Shown here piece by piece: positions 28,230-41,406 of a stretch of DNA of 64,000 bases. The notes under the pieces were generated by a model that saw only the letters and a list, made by a program, of their open reading frames with translations, was not told the DNA's origin and did no database searches. The number at the start of each line of letters is the position of its first letter. Within the stretch, counting starts at the first letter, position 1. The DNA lies in NCBI GenBank assembly GCA_023055425.1, contig JALGPY010000003.1:20705001-20769000 (forward strand), written 5' to 3'. The stretch is from Linanthus parryae (taxonomy: Eukaryota > Streptophyta > Magnoliopsida > Ericales > Polemoniaceae). Both the position numbers and the translations under genes were made by a program.

Positions 28230-29517
28230 GCAGGGTTGCGTCGCAACCGCCGCCATTTTACCATTCAAAGAATTAGCCACACCTTTCCCATTCGATCCTC
28301 CTCTTTCTACTCTGCCATATGAGTTCAGAGAATTCTCACCTACTTGCTACCCCTGCTCCTCCTCATCTTCCACAACTGCCATTTTAGATGGATGCGTAGG
28401 TGGGCTGAAATTCATGGCCGAGCTTTTACGCTTGTTACCATCGCCAATCTTCCCTTTCGGTGCTGAGTTAGCATTGAACATATTAACAAGAGCCGCCACA
28501 CTCAGATTACCCACTTTAGCCGTTGACTCTTTCTTCACTTCAGCGAACTCTCTTGTGTTCATTGGGACCCTCAGAATGCTTTCGAGAATAGGTAATGGGG
28601 ATTTCTCTTCATTGTGCAGGTGTCCTTGGGTCACTGGAGCCGTTGGTGGTTCCTCATCCATAGCCATGTTGCTCGTTTGAGTATTCTCTGCATAGCCTCT
28701 ATCATTGTTGGGTTCTTCAACATTGAAGCCTTCACAAACCTTTGCTCCTCCCATCATCTTCCTCACCCTAGCATGGCATAACAGGTGAACCATACCCCGA
28801 ATTGAACATTTTTTGCATATCTTTCGGCACAACTTCGCACTCCAAGCCCTCGTGCGTAACTTTACCACACCAACAACACATAGAGGGAATTCTCTCGTAC
28901 TTGAAATCTACCCAAAGCTCCTCTTCTTTAACTCCTATGTGGATGCCTCTGGGGAGTTGATTTGAGATTGGAAGTCAAACACGAACACGAATGAAGTTGC
29001 CATCATCATTGCTATCGATTTTATTATCGACGTCAAGAACTTCTCCGACCTCACCCATGATCATGCTTCCGATATCTGTTTTGAGCATTAGATGGAAAGG
29101 TATGTTCAACAGTTGAACCCAGACGTCAAGGCTGTCGAAGTTAACCCCCTTTACTGGCAACCCCGTTGACCACGGTTGTAGTAGCAAGATCTTGCCGTTA
29201 ACCGACCAAGGTCCGCCGGCCGCTACCCTTTCCTAGCATATTTGATCGGGAAAGATGATCAGGAATGTATTTGCGTCTACCTCTGCCATGTTTACTTCCT
29301 CACCTCTGTTCCAGATTTGCCCAATGACCTTTCTAATCGTCTTGCTGTTAACCCTGGAATCCGTCGCAAAACAACCCAGTAGGCAAAATCGCAGCTCCTC
29401 CTCCGCTACCTCACAGTAGTCGTTGCTGAAGACAATCTTCTTCTTCTCGACGTCTGTATAGTCGGTAAAAGCTTTGTCCACCGTTGTTGGGGTTGCCGGT
29501 GCTGTAGCCGTCGTCAT
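28230..29517 (-). pseudogene. LINE ORF1 (DUF4283/zinc-knuckle type), broken
   Basis: The - strand starts MTTATAPATPTT at 29517. It shows a DUF4283-like region (FCLLGCFATDSRVNSKTI, then after a frame change WSTGLPVKGVNFDSLDVWVQL) and a region near 28860-28900 with paired cysteines (SMCCWCGKVTHEGLEC), as in the zinc knuckle of plant LINE ORF1 proteins. It ends in an acidic/basic low-complexity tail. Stops and shifts break it into at least three frames. It would have been the RNA-binding partner of ORF2. Confidence 0.75.
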
Positions 29518-29844
29518 GGGAAACGTTAGGTTCAGAAAACCTTCTGAAACTTACGGAGCTATAAAACTTATGTGTTTGCTATGTGGTGTGTTGGTGCGCA
29601 CAATTTTTCACTCTTAGGGTAAGAACTAACAAATGAAAAATATTGTGTAATTCACTAAAAATATACATTATATAATAGTTTTTTTTTACACATGTAAATG
29701 AATGGACATAGATATTTTCATAAATACACATGTACTTTTTTTTTTTTTGAAATGTAAATACACATGTACTTTGATGAATAATAACACATGGCAAAACCTT
29801 TGACTTACTATGTGTGATTTAATTTTCTAAATTTTCTTAAGCCT

Positions 29845-29854
29845 TATATATAAA
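29845..29854 (+). promoter_or_regulatory. TATA box of the dehydratase gene
   Basis: TATATATAAA precedes GGCATCATC, with a CT-rich leader beginning about 100 bases downstream (CT runs at about 29945-29960 and 30010-30034), a common plant core-promoter layout. The start ATG lies at 30230, implying a leader of roughly 340-350 bases. Confidence 0.6.
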
Positions 29855-30229
29855 GGCATCATCTTTATTGGTGTGTACCTATAAAAATTGCAATTTTCTC
29901 TGGTTCAGTCTCTCCTCCGCCGTCTCCGTCCATTAAAGCTCAGCTCTCTCTCTCTCTATAGAAATTGGTGGAAACGTGTTGCCAACATTCTTGCTCACCT
30001 ACCCTTCTCTTCTCTCTCAATCTCTCTCTCTCTGACCACTCTGCTGCTCAATCCCTCTACTCAAAGAACTCACACACACTTCGTGGGCTCCACTTCAAGC
30101 CTTCCCGCGCCACATTCCGACCCTCTCTTCTTGACAATGTCGCACCTGCAAAACCTAAATCTCCACAACTTCTCATGACTTTGCCCTCCACTGAACCCCA
30201 ATTCGGCATTGCAAAAACGTTTCGAATCC

Positions 30230-33200
30230 ATGGCTGCTTTGAAGGCTGCACCCATCTGGGTTTGTGCTAGCCACTCGATTGCTCAACTGGGTGTTTCAGA
30301 TTCGGGCTTTAATCGTACTGGGTCGGCCTCGAATTTGAGGTTCGAGGGTCGGAAATGGGAGTCTTGTGGAGCTAAAACGTCGGTTGCAGATGAGAGGCCT
30401 TTGGCACCTGAATTGGAAGCTCCGCCCAAGAATGAACCGACCCAAATCGCCGAATCGGCTAAGTTTCATAAAGATTTAAGCTTTCTGCCTAGTAAGTTGT
30501 TGTTATATACACTGTTTCTGATTGTAATTCAGGGTTTTTAAAGATTGCTTTTCTTGGTGGGATTTGGTTTTATGAAATTGCTGATTGGAGCTGTTCATTG
30601 AATAATTGAGACCACCACAGAGTGTGGGTTTTAGTTGAATTTTGACTTGTATGGTCTTATAGATGATGAATCATTACTACTGTGTCTTTCCTTGTTGGAT
30701 TTGTTATTTGGGATGATGATCAAGAATTGTGTGTTTTGAAAATCAGTAGCTTAGCTGTCAAAGCAAGAAGCTTATTTTGGATCAACATTACTTTGTTTTC
30801 CTGAATTGCATATAGAATCGTGTAAATAGCAATCGATTGAACTATGGAAGTATCAGCCATTTAGAGAGATTGTTATTTTTCACAACTAGTTCATTTTGAT
30901 GATTACGTTGTCCTACTGGGGAGAGACTTGTCTCTATGACTCAAGACATGAAGACGGAACACTTTACCATTTATGAGTAAACAGAAAGGATAATGTCAAA
31001 ACAATTCGGTGAGTTGTGTTTCATCAAAAGTATCATACTCATGTTACTATATACTAGTCTATAAGTAATGTTTGTTATATGTAGAAACTAACGAGAAAAC
31101 TGTGTTTGAAATGATTGTCCTATGAAAGGCTAAAAGCCCCTTCTAGTTTTCTGGAAACAGATGAGGTCTGAGTTAGAGAGGGAAAGCTGAAATGTTATGC
31201 TTGCAACATACGTAAAGTTAACTTACTCGCTCATGATTTAATACATAAGACAGTACTGCAACGATGCATATCCATTGTGTCGCAAAATGGTAATGAAGTT
31301 TGTGATTGACAATTTGGCATCTTGTCACATAGAACACTAAAAAAAACTTGACATTTTGGATACGCTATATTAACATGTGTCGAGCATTGGCTGATACGGG
31401 AAGCTATTCTCAATGGCATAAACTGAACCCTTATTAGTGGCTTTCGGAGGGTGTTTGAGGTTCGAATGAAGGTTTGTGTCGTGGTGGAAGCAGTTAGAGA
31501 AACTTTACTTTGAGCTATCAAAAAAAGAATACCGGTGATAAAATAATAAGGCTCTTTCCAAACTCGAGTACTCAGAAAATCGACTAAAGCTGTTTGAATA
31601 TGGTTTGCCTAGGTTATTTTGGTGCCGTGTGAGGTATTTTTTGATCTTATTAGTTTCTTTTGAGGTTTCATGAAGTCTCCGAGGGATTGCAAAAATAGTA
31701 AAAGTGATAAGATAATAAGGTTCCTCCCAAACTCGAGTTCCAAGTAAATGGACAAAAGCTGTTTGCATGTGGTTTTAGTTGGTTCTTTTGGTGCTGCATA
31801 AGGTATTATCTGATTTTATTAGTGGATTCCAAGGTTTCACAAAATCTATGATGTTTGATTATTTCTATTTGGTTCATGAATTGATACTGCGGATTAGAAT
31901 ATTCACAAATATACTCTCTTCACAATATTGATGAACATTCACCATCATAGGTTTGCAGATCCGACAAATCTAGGTTTGCAACGTTGCAACTCGTTGAACC
32001 AACAAATCTAGGTTTGGAAAGTTGCAACTTGTCGTATCTGCATGTAAATAATGAGATATATGCTCACTAAACATAACATAACATAACATAACAGAACTAA
32101 TTGTGTCTGACAGAAGAGATTGGCCACGTGGTTTTATCATTTATGATTCTTGGCCATTTCGTGGTAGGATTTAACTATTCCAAAGTTGTTGAATGTTTTG
32201 GTTCTTAATTAATCAGGCATTTTACCTGCACCCCCCTTAAGATTGAAACTTATGTTAGGCAATGCTGTAAAGATGATCATTCCATGGCTATATGAACCAT
32301 TTGCTCTATTGACTTCTCTTCTAGTTATAGCCCAGTTTTGTTATTTTTTCTTGTGACACAAATATGCACACAATGCAGGACCTTTATCTGTCGGTGCTTT
32401 ATCCTCTTCCCCTAGTGATGGTACCAAAGTCCGAGTTGCTTATCAGGTCTGCAATCAATGTGATGTTCTTCTGTCTGTCTATTTTCTCTTTTGTGTAATA
32501 ACTTCTTTTAACCGTTTTCTTCACTGGATTCAGGGGTTACCAGGTGCATATAGTGAGGCTGCTGCACTCAAAGCGTATCCAAAGTGTGAGACTGTTCCAT
32601 GCGACCAGTTTGAGGCTGCTTTTAAGGTTTGGTGATAGTTAACATTGCATCATCGCCGACCAAATTATCATTACTCGTCCTCTTAAAGATTTGATTCTTC
32701 TGCAGGCAGTTGAGTTGTGGTTGGTAGACAAAGCAGTATTACCGATTGAGAATTCTGTTGGAGGAAGTATCCATCGCAATTATGACTTACTTCTTCGGCA
32801 CAGACTCCACATTGTCGGTGAAGTGCAATTGGTTGTTAATCATTGCCTTTTGGGCTTGCCCGGAGTGCGAAAGGAGGAGCTAAAGCGCGTCATGAGCCAC
32901 CCCCAGGTTTGATGAATATATTTATTTCTCTTAATTATGCAGTCAAGCATGGTTATTTAATTTATCTCTCTTTTGTGGATCATGCCATTTTTGCTAAACG
33001 AAAGCAGGTTCTCTAGTTCTCCTTCAGATGTGATGTCAATGAAGTTGACCTCCACTTGAACCTAGGGATGACAATCGGGTGGGTTCGGGCCATATTTTGA
33101 CTTACCCGGCCCGACCCGATCCGATCCGATCATGCACATGGGACGTACCCGCATTGAAAAAAGCCCACTCTGATTGACACCATGCCCAACCCGCACCCAT

Positions 33201-36200
33201 AAATACGCGGGCCAATTCAGCCCGCACCCGCACTCAACCCTATCCAACCTGCATCTATGTGTTGCCAAGCATCATACTCTGTTCTTTAAAGTTTTTCTCG
33301 AAGATTCTTACTGCTTAGCCTAATTTATTAATGGTAGTCCACTATTCAAATCACAAATACATCCACTTTATCAAACAAATCCAAAACTGTTCCGAGTTCA
33401 TCTTGTACACAATTTTGGAAAACTCAAAAAAGTGTAACATAAAAACGATTGGAGCTGAAAATTTCTCCAGTAAGAGTTCAATTAGTCAACTCCATTTCTC
33501 ACCACCATCATTTGCAGCTCCGGGGAGAGTGCAATACACAGTTATGTATTGGACTCAGCCAATTCAGGTGAGAGAGAACCCAAAAAATAAACCCAGTTTG
33601 TTTTCCCTTCAAATCTTCATAATCTGGCAGAGATAACCCAATGATGGACCACCCGTCACCAGATTCAACAATTAGAGCGAAAATCATACGGAGACCTCCA
33701 CAGCACGATGTACACTTGAATAGAGAAGAAGGCGTAAACAAAATTCACACTTTTGACCTCAACTCAAAGAAGATTTTTTTTGCTTAAAACTTGTTCGATC
33801 TCAGTTTAAAGAAGACATTGGTCTTATCTGATTGTGAGCGATGGTGACATCGGTCCACAATTGTTGTCCAATCAACGTTCTCGATCTCTTCTATCACTCC
33901 ATGAATGAATTTGTGGCGGTGAGCCTAAGCCGCGTAAAACAGAGAGGGAAGAGTCGAAGAGAAGTCGCGAGACAGACACAGAGCGGAGACGATGCCGGAG
34001 AGAAAAAAATCTTCTGCAAACCCGACCCGCACCCTCCCCTAACCCGCACAAGGCCCGCAACTCACTGTTACTCATTAGGGCCGCGGTTTAATCTCCTGCA
34101 AACCCGACCCGCGCACTTCTTTTGCAGTGCTTTAGGAGTATTTTGCACCTGGCGGGGCAGCGGGCTGACCCGCTTTCCAGACCCGTATTGCCATCCCTAC
34201 TTGAACCCTTTTACTTCATATTAATATTGTTAGGGAATTCAATCTTTAGGGAATTCAATCTATACCCCCTTTCACTTAGATTAGTATTTAGGACCCCACC
34301 ATGCAAGTTAATACATTCTCTGCATTGAATTTTCGGAGAAAATTAAGCTAAGACTGGAACTACAAAGAAATTAGCTGCAACTGCAAGGGCACCATAGTTT
34401 GGTTAATTGCTGTGTCCAGATCAATTAAGCGCTTAAAGTGCATCTGGAGTTCTGGACACAGCAATACTCCAGTCACGGTGTCAAAGGGCTGGTCCGGGCT
34501 GGCATGGGGGCCGGGCCGGAATTTTGGGGAAGGATAGTGATCCAGACCGGTTAGGGGCTAAGATCCCTTGGGTTCGGAGCGGGAAGGGGCCGGGCTTTTG
34601 GGGAGGATAGTGATCCGGACCGGTTAGGGGCTAAAAGCCCTTGGTTTCGGGGCCGGTCCGGATTAAAATGGTATATTGGAGGTTATTGGGGGGGGGGGTG
34701 GACCGGAGGGGGCCGGGCTAGCCTGGAGAGGGCGGTCAAGGGGTGGGGGCCGGGCCAGGCTTTTGGGGGAGACTGCGACCCAGATCGGTTTCGGGACCGG
34801 GTTGCTGGTTTGGGGGCCGGGCTGGGACGGTTTTTCCTGCGGGCTGGCCTCTGGACTCCATGATACTCTAGGTATTGGAAACATAAATGATGTTGTGTTT
34901 TACGCTAGTGACTTCCTAATTCCTATGGTCTGCATAACTAAATAGTTCCGATACACTTTCTCGTGCAAACACGTACGTATCCTCTTGCCAGTTTTAACCA
35001 TCTTGTTCATGTTTCTTAATGCGTTGTGTGGGCGTATCATCATATCATATCTTATCCCTTATATTTAACCATTCTTCTTAGCTGCATAAATTTTCGACTC
35101 CTTTGACCATTTACATTAATACAGTGCACAAATCTTTTCGGGCTAGACTCATTATGCTGATTGAAATTTCCCTGAGAGACATTTACTTCTTGCCATGTTA
35201 CTGAATTGAAATGTGACGCCGCTTGCAGGCGCTAGCTCAATGTGAGATGGGACTTCACGAGTTAGGTGTTATAAAAGTTAATACTGATGATACAGCTGGT
35301 GCTGCTCAGGTAATGCATATAGTTTAACTATAACTATTATGCGCTTGTGCTGAGTGTAATAGATGCCAATCTTCTAATCGTCTGATGATGTGATAGACCG
35401 TAGCATCTGATGGCCTCAGAGATACCGGAGCTGTTGCAAGTGCTCGAGCAGCAGAAATATACGGGCTTGACATTCTCAGTAAAAGCATTCAGGTAAGGCT
35501 TTTGCCTGATCTTGTCACAGAACTCTCTTTACTTCAATTCTAGTTCTGGTTAATAGCCTGCTGGTTAAATTATTAGACATGTGTGGTTCCATTTCACACC
35601 TTGCTTCAGGACCCATTTTTGTTGATCGCACATTGTAGAATTTATGGATAGAATGTACGGATAAGCTCCTTAAACCATATTAGCTGTTTTACGAGCATAC
35701 TTGTAGCGGTGCAGTAGGGTTTATTTTCCTTGCCTGGAAATTTCTTGAATATTCTGCTCACAATTGGTCGAAGTTATTGGACTCTAGGAAAAAGTTGTGC
35801 AGTTATTTTTCACTTTGCAAGAAACAAAGGAAAAAGGACTCGCATGTTCATCCTTTGACTTTCTTCCCCATAGATCATAACTATAATAACTATCTTGTGA
35901 CCTTTTTGTTTCCTCATTTTTTGTGAACATACCGTTCCTTTGCATTTGTTTGACCATATAAACACATAATGACATGCTAATGACATCCTCTACATTTCCT
36001 TAAGCTTTCTCTTCTGTTCGCCTAAACTACACGTGAATCCGAAACTGTGAATATTGTTTTTCTGGTCTTCTGGAGGCTTATGTTTTACTGTTACTTTTCA
36101 TTTTTCTATAAATTTCACGGCTGAGTGGGCTTATATGTGTTCCCAAGTGCTAAAAGAAGTGTGCGAAAGCACTTCAGTGAGCCCTATCACAAACTTATGT

Positions 36201-39200
36201 TAGCGCAGACGGGTTCTTCATTTTGTAAGAGGTGATGATAATCACAACTGTTTGTTTCTCTGTCTTGGACTCTATTTGGATAGATGCCTCCTTTCATTGC
36301 ACAGTTTTAGCAATGAAAATTGACATGATTGTAGACCAACTGAGCATGGTTACAGATGCATTTAGAAGTACAATATGTCATGCTCTCTAATTCAAAACAA
36401 ACCCATGAATAATCTTTTTCTACGAGTTGTAAATGAAACTGAAACAATGGTTCATCATTAACCAGTGACTCGATGTGTTGTTACTCCAGTGGTAGAGTTT
36501 CGCAAATTCATGTTACTGTCAATTGATTGATCTTATTTCCAATTCCCTTGGCAGGATAATAGTGATAACATCACCCGTTTTTTGATACTTGCAAGAGATC
36601 CTATTATCCCAGCAGCTGGCAAGCCCTATAAGGTAAGGCATCTCTATATTCACTGGACAGTGCCTTTTCTTTCGTCCTTGCTGCTAGTTAAAATAAAAAA
36701 CTCTTGTGTTCTGTCAGACAAGTGTAGTCTTCACTCTAGAGGAGGGACCAGGGGTACTTTTCAAAGCCTTGGCAGTGTTTGCTTTGAGGGGCATTAATTT
36801 GTCAAAGGTAACTTCATGGTGGATGCTACTATCTCTCTAATTAAGTTATTTTAACAGACTGCTCATTTTGTTATCTTCTGAATGCAAGCTCAGATTGAGA
36901 GTCGGCCACAAAGGAAACGTCCAATGAGGGTTGTTGATGACTCGAACAGAGGCAGTGCCAGGTGAGTGTTATGTTTTATATGCAGCCATTTATTTCAGCT
37001 TGTGTGAAATTACTGCAATTGAGTACCAAACTTGGTTGTAGCTTGATCATGTGGGATTGAAGTGTTGAACTTATATCCATGGCATGGTTGCATCAAATAT
37101 GTAACACATAATTCTCATTGAAAGAGTGAGGAGTTAATAGTGTTGACATGTCACACTACCACCGGTTCTTATCAACTACAGGAACTCTGTTATCGTTAAA
37201 TGCTCGCCAATATGTTAAACTCTGGTTTGTTGTAGTTGTTGTTGGAGGTGATTACTGAACTCAAGACCTGGTGCATGGGTATTAAGTTCCTTTACCACTT
37301 TCTTTTGAAACCTTATCTTAGAGCTTTTAGGAATCTTGAATTTTGGATACAAGCGTTAAGCTACATTTTATTTATTTCCAAAACTATTGAATCTAAATCC
37401 TAGTCAAATGGAAGATGATCTCACAATTTGTCGGGAACCAAACTCTAGATCAAGATACTTAATGTAGACGAAAATGAATTGACGATCAAGATAAATTCAA
37501 GAGACCAAGTCACACATGGAGAGTAACTGAATAAGGCTTCCAAGTGATACCACCCCAACTATGGTAGGGACGATGCCCCTATGTCGTTATATATCCCCTT
37601 GGAGGCCTCCCATTGTTTGTCTCTGTGGTATCCGACCTTAGACCTAAGAGTTATGTGAAACTAAGGATTTGATCGTTTTGTTCTTCAAGCTGGGATAACT
37701 AACATGGTAAAAGTCAATCAATGATACAAACTATGCTAGAATTACTAACGTATAGGTCTTTTCCCTGAGTTGACAAAGTGAACAGAAAATCATGATTAAG
37801 ATTCGATGTCAAATCAGGCCAAGATTGATCCAAATCGAGCCTAAAATTTAAGTTAACAGATGTGCATCACAATCCGTGTTTTTTGCATCTTGTACAAACT
37901 TATCATAATGCCACCACAGAACAGACACTAGGAATACTTATTTGACTGATGGGAGCCTATATTCATTAGGTTTATGTACTTATTCAAAATTAGTTTACTA
38001 GGACGTTCTAGGTGCAGCTACTTCATCTCATAATTAGTTTTTACTAGGGCGTTTTAGGTGCAGCTACTTCAAATGGAAGATGATGTCACAACTTTTATTC
38101 TTTTCAGCCTTAATAGTTAACACCTTTAATATTTCTACTCAAATCTTGGGCTGCCTTTTTTGCACAAACCAACTATTGGTTGCTTATTTGACCGTTTTAT
38201 TGCCTCTTCAGGTAAATTGCCATAACTTCTCTGTGTGTCGTGAAATTAGATTTATGAGCTCCACCTCATCATTCTACATTTTGAGTTTTCGACCAATGTT
38301 GTGCTCGTACATTGACGAATCATATATTTGTTTGAAAATTTGTAGTGAACCTTTTTGCTTCAACTCCATATAGTTTGGGGACTTGAATAGAGAATGGTTT
38401 GTGTGACTATTCTGTTGTTGGATTATCTAATATTTACTGTTGCATAAAATTGGGACTCAAATAACATTTGTTAAGGCCGAAACTCGCAAGCCAGTGAGTG
38501 GCTACTTTGTAATAAATGGTTCTTGGAGGGGTAAAATGGGCTAGGGGGACCTGTTTCACACATTAAGTTGATGGTTTCTTATGACAGGTATTTCGACTAT
38601 CTCTTTTACATCGACTTTGAGGCATCTATGGCGGACCAACGAGCTCAAAATGCTTTGACTCATCTTCAGGTGAGTCCGTCGAAGTTTAGAATTTCCTTTA
38701 ATCGTAGTTTTTGATAGTCGTCGATCCTCACGTTGCATGTACCTACACGAGTACAAAAAATGTGTGTGTTCCCTTGTCGTGAAAGTACTCTATCCTCTTG
38801 GTCTTAAAGGAGAAAAATAGCCAGTTAGGTAGTTGCTACACTCATTCCCCCCTCGGGCAAAACTAGAAGGTAGAGGGAATTTAGATATCAAGACTAAAAA
38901 CTAGGAAGAAAAGATCCAGCTTCCATATGACGGCATCGGATCTTGAATTTAAGTTACTTTCTTGAAGTTACTACACTGCCCCTATTATCAAAACGGCATC
39001 GTTTTTTCTATTTAAATTGTATTTAAAGAAGAAAGGGAAAGAAAACTGTTTTCTCGTGTACGAGTGAACGTGGAAGACAAGGTATTGGCTAATGCCCTAA
39101 CGCGATGATAAATTATGAAGGCAATTAGTGGAAATGATCTCTTAGTTCAATATTCTCCTATATTTATTATCGTATATTTGATCGTAGGAATATGCTATGC

Positions 39201-39828
39201 GTGACCCATTTTTCTTCATCCTCTGATTTCACCGCTTATGTGGGTCGTAAGATTTTAGAAAGATCAAAATAAATAATTATTGACAATCATATCCTTGACA
39301 CATAGGAGGTGAAAGTCAAAGGTGACAAATGAAGAGTGAAGCACATCAGCCCTTTTAACCTTATTGGCCGTTTTTTTATATAAACCAAACATGAGAAAGC
39401 AATCCTACCATCTTTCTTTTGCTCCACCATCAGTCATCGTTACCACGAACTTAACTCAACCCTAACGTCTCTTGTGTTATGGAAGATAATCTATTCCTTT
39501 CCAATCTAAGGTAGTAATATTTTGCTTTCGAGGGGAGCTGCTCTTGTATGTTGAAAGCTTATGTTTCCTGTATTTGGAATAATTACCAAGGCGAAGCCGC
39601 CATCAAGCAATATGCAAGGAAATAGGATTCTGTTTTTCTTCTTCTTTTGTGGGTGTGAATGAAATTGAAATGAGGGCATTTTGCTCCATTAGGTTTATAA
39701 TCCAAAATTTATTACCCATCGGTCCTTGATCTAAACAATAGGTGTTTTCTCTGCAGGAATTTGCAAGGTTTCTCCGGGTTCTTGGTTCTTATCCAATGGA
39801 CACCTCTCTGTACGACAGTTCCAGTTGA
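30230..39828 (+). CDS. ADT: Arogenate/prephenate dehydratase, plastid
   Basis: It converts arogenate (and possibly prephenate) to phenylalanine (or phenylpyruvate), the last step of plastid phenylalanine synthesis. Eleven exons: 30230-30491, 32379-32446, 32534-32626, 32706-32906, 35229-35309, 35397-35492, 36555-36632, 36718-36807, 36894-36961, 38588-38669 and 39757-39828; 1191 bases, 396 residues. An N-terminal ~90-residue transit-like stretch ([16 protein letters not shown]) precedes the dehydratase domain ([38 protein letters not shown], catalytic TRF in [10 protein letters not shown]). A C-terminal ACT regulatory domain follows ([37 protein letters not shown]). Multi-intron structure and wording resemble the intron-rich ADT1 clade. 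All borders are GT-AG and in phase. Introns 1, 4, 7, 9 and 10 are long; intron 4 holds two insertions, yet the exons are intact. In vivo substrate preference cannot be read from sequence. Confidence 0.95.
31525..31860. repeat. ~170-bp diverged tandem duplication in ADT intron 1
   Basis: GTGATAAAATAATAAGG near 31534 recurs as GTGATAAGATAATAAGG near 31704. It is followed in both copies by CCAAACTCGAGT, AAAGCTGTTTG and TTTTGGTGC segments. Divergence is considerable, so the event is old. Confidence 0.8.
33063..34199. mobile_element. Non-autonomous hAT-like element in ADT intron 4
   Basis: Ends TAGGGATGACAATCGGG and CCCGTATTGCCATCCCTA are inverted repeats. The flank CTTGAACC is duplicated exactly (33055-33062 and 34200-34207). 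Length 1137 bp. C-rich CCCGACCCG segments lie near both ends and no transposase is visible. It sits in the intron between exons 4 and 5. Confidence 0.92.
34407..34464. repeat. 14-bp perfect inverted repeat
   Basis: TTGCTGTGTCCAGA (34407-34420) is exactly mirrored by TCTGGACACAGCAA (34451-34464), with a 30-base loop that itself contains AAGCGCTT. It lies directly before a G/C-rich block in ADT intron 4. Confidence 0.85.
34465..34862. repeat. G/C-rich degenerate repeat block in ADT intron 4
   Basis: The block GGATAGTGATCCGGACCGGTTAGGGGCTAA appears twice (about 34533-34561 and 34605-34634). It is followed by further GGGCCGGGC-type units. Composition contrasts sharply with the A/T-rich intron. 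It is probably a truncated transposon related to G/C-rich hAT-like repeats, but no intact pair of ends or target duplication was found. Confidence 0.5.
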
Positions 39829-40901
39829 ACCAGACAACCAACAAATTCGGTTTGTAAAGTGGCAAGAGAAGTTCCCATATTCCTGTAAATATGTGAGATC
39901 CTGCTAACGCGTGTTGAGACTGCGCAAAACGGTCTCATTACGCGACGCGGACCATATAAGCAGTACCCCCATAGTTATTACCTCCCTCCAAAACTCCTCA
40001 TCTCTGACTGACATTGGCCTCTCTCCATATTTTGGAGTCCCGGCCTGCAACAGTGTTTTAGCTTCGTCTCCGATTGTGACAATTCATTATGTGTAGGAAA
40101 AATAAAATGTCTTTGTTTTGGACTATGTTCTAACCCCATGAATTGAAACCCAGTTGTGTTGTTTATATACAGCTTAAATTGAGTGACATTATAGTATCTA
40201 CACCATAGATAGTATCTACACCATAGATAACAGTAACACATTGGTAGATACTGTTAAAATCCGGTTTAACTGCCTAAGTTCTCCTCATTTGACATATGAT
40301 CACTCAATGGGGTTTTCTTTGCCATACAAATTCTAATTTAACTTACATTTAGTAGGGTTTGAACCATGGACTTTATGAAGGGATTTGAAAACTCTAGCTG
40401 AGTTAGCATCTTTTTGCCACTCATTGGGGCTTTTGTGGAGTAGGATGTTCATGTGATTACTGACGCTTGTGATTAACCAAATAGCACCGTGACAACCACA
40501 CCATTCTACATGACAGCCAACGCCACTCATTGCCATCTACCCCGACAACCATCGCTACTTCTTCTACCATAAGTGCTGCTGTCACAACCATCGCAGCTGC
40601 CAAGACCACAACCACCCACCACATGCACCTAAAACCATGCACCCTCCAACGACTACACCACCTTCACCACCACATAGAGCCATGCCGCCACCACCAAGCA
40701 CCTCCACCACCCTTCACCAACTGCCGCCGCTGCCGCCACCGTCTCCCACCATCTGTCCATCTCCACTACATGGCCTCAATAATTCTAATAAAATAGTGAA
40801 TTTGATGACTCATACACTTGACCTCATTACAGTTAGCGAAATGCTTAACGATTCAAGTACCTACACGTAATTATTAATGTACTCGGTAAGTTGGTATGCT
40901 A
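39829..40901 (+). other. ADT 3' UTR and intergenic repeats
   Basis: AATAAAATG at about 40100 is a plausible poly(A) signal. A perfect 18-bp direct repeat (AGTATCTACACCATAGAT twice) lies at 40193-40228. A degenerate CCA/CAC-rich trinucleotide stretch spans about 40495-40770; its reading frames are low-complexity and not genes. Confidence 0.6.
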
Positions 40902-40909
40902 GTTTTGAT

Positions 40910-41392
40910 TAGGGGTGCGATTTCGGTTCGAACCGGACCGGAATCGAGTCGGTTGGAGCCAAACCGGTCGGTTTCGGTTCGGTTTTTTGGTTAGTGACTG
41001 GCATTCGGTTCGGTTGAACCGGAACCGATTACTTGGGTTCGGCTGGAACCGAACCGGAACCGTTGACCGAAACCGGTTGGTTGACCGGTTCGGTTTCGGT
41101 TCGGTTCCGGTTCAGAACCGGTTAAGACCACACACAAACGGCCAGAATTTTTAAAAATCCAGTCGTTGGACCGGTTTTCGGTTCGGTTTCGGGCCGGTTC
41201 CGGTTCAAGCGGTTCCGGTTCCGGTCCTGGTTCCGAAAAAAGAAGAAACCGAACCGTAACCGGGTATACCCCGGGTCCGGGTCTGGTTCAGTTCGTCGGT
41301 TTGTCGGTTCGGTTACCGGTCCTATTTACCGGTTGGTTTTCTCTCGGTTTCGGTTCGGTTCTCGGTTGAACCGAACCGAATTCGCACCTCTA
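40910..41392. mobile_element. hAT-like MITE, GGTTC/ACCGG-rich family (copy 2)
   Basis: Ends TAGGGGTGCGA and TCGCACCTCTA are flanked by GTTTTGAT on both sides (40902-40909 and 41393-41400). Length 483 bp. The interior is built of the same degenerate GGTTCGG/AACCGG units as the 15118-15548 copy, confirming one family inserted twice in this window at unrelated targets. Confidence 0.9.
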
Positions 41393-41406
41393 GTTTTGAT
41401 GCATAA

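Larger units (their letters stand above)
24130..29560 (-). mobile_element. Near full-length but defective LINE (L1-type)
   Basis: On the - strand, ORF1 (29517 to about 28230) is followed by ORF2 with endonuclease, reverse transcriptase, zinc-binding and RNase H parts (about 28150 to 24207), the standard order of plant L1 elements. Frames are broken many times. Element limits are estimated from where the coding remnants and flanking change stop; no target duplication was confirmed. This is the largest LINE in the window and separates the hAT cluster from the dehydratase gene. Confidence 0.9.

Noticed and set aside
30209..30229. Upstream start for the dehydratase
   Set aside because: The frame is open there but the codon is TTG, not ATG; the first in-frame ATG is 30230 and the product then begins like the family.
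40530..40870. Pro/His/Thr-rich proteins
   Set aside because: Products of a degenerate CCA/CAC repeat; no conserved domain, two frames equally open.
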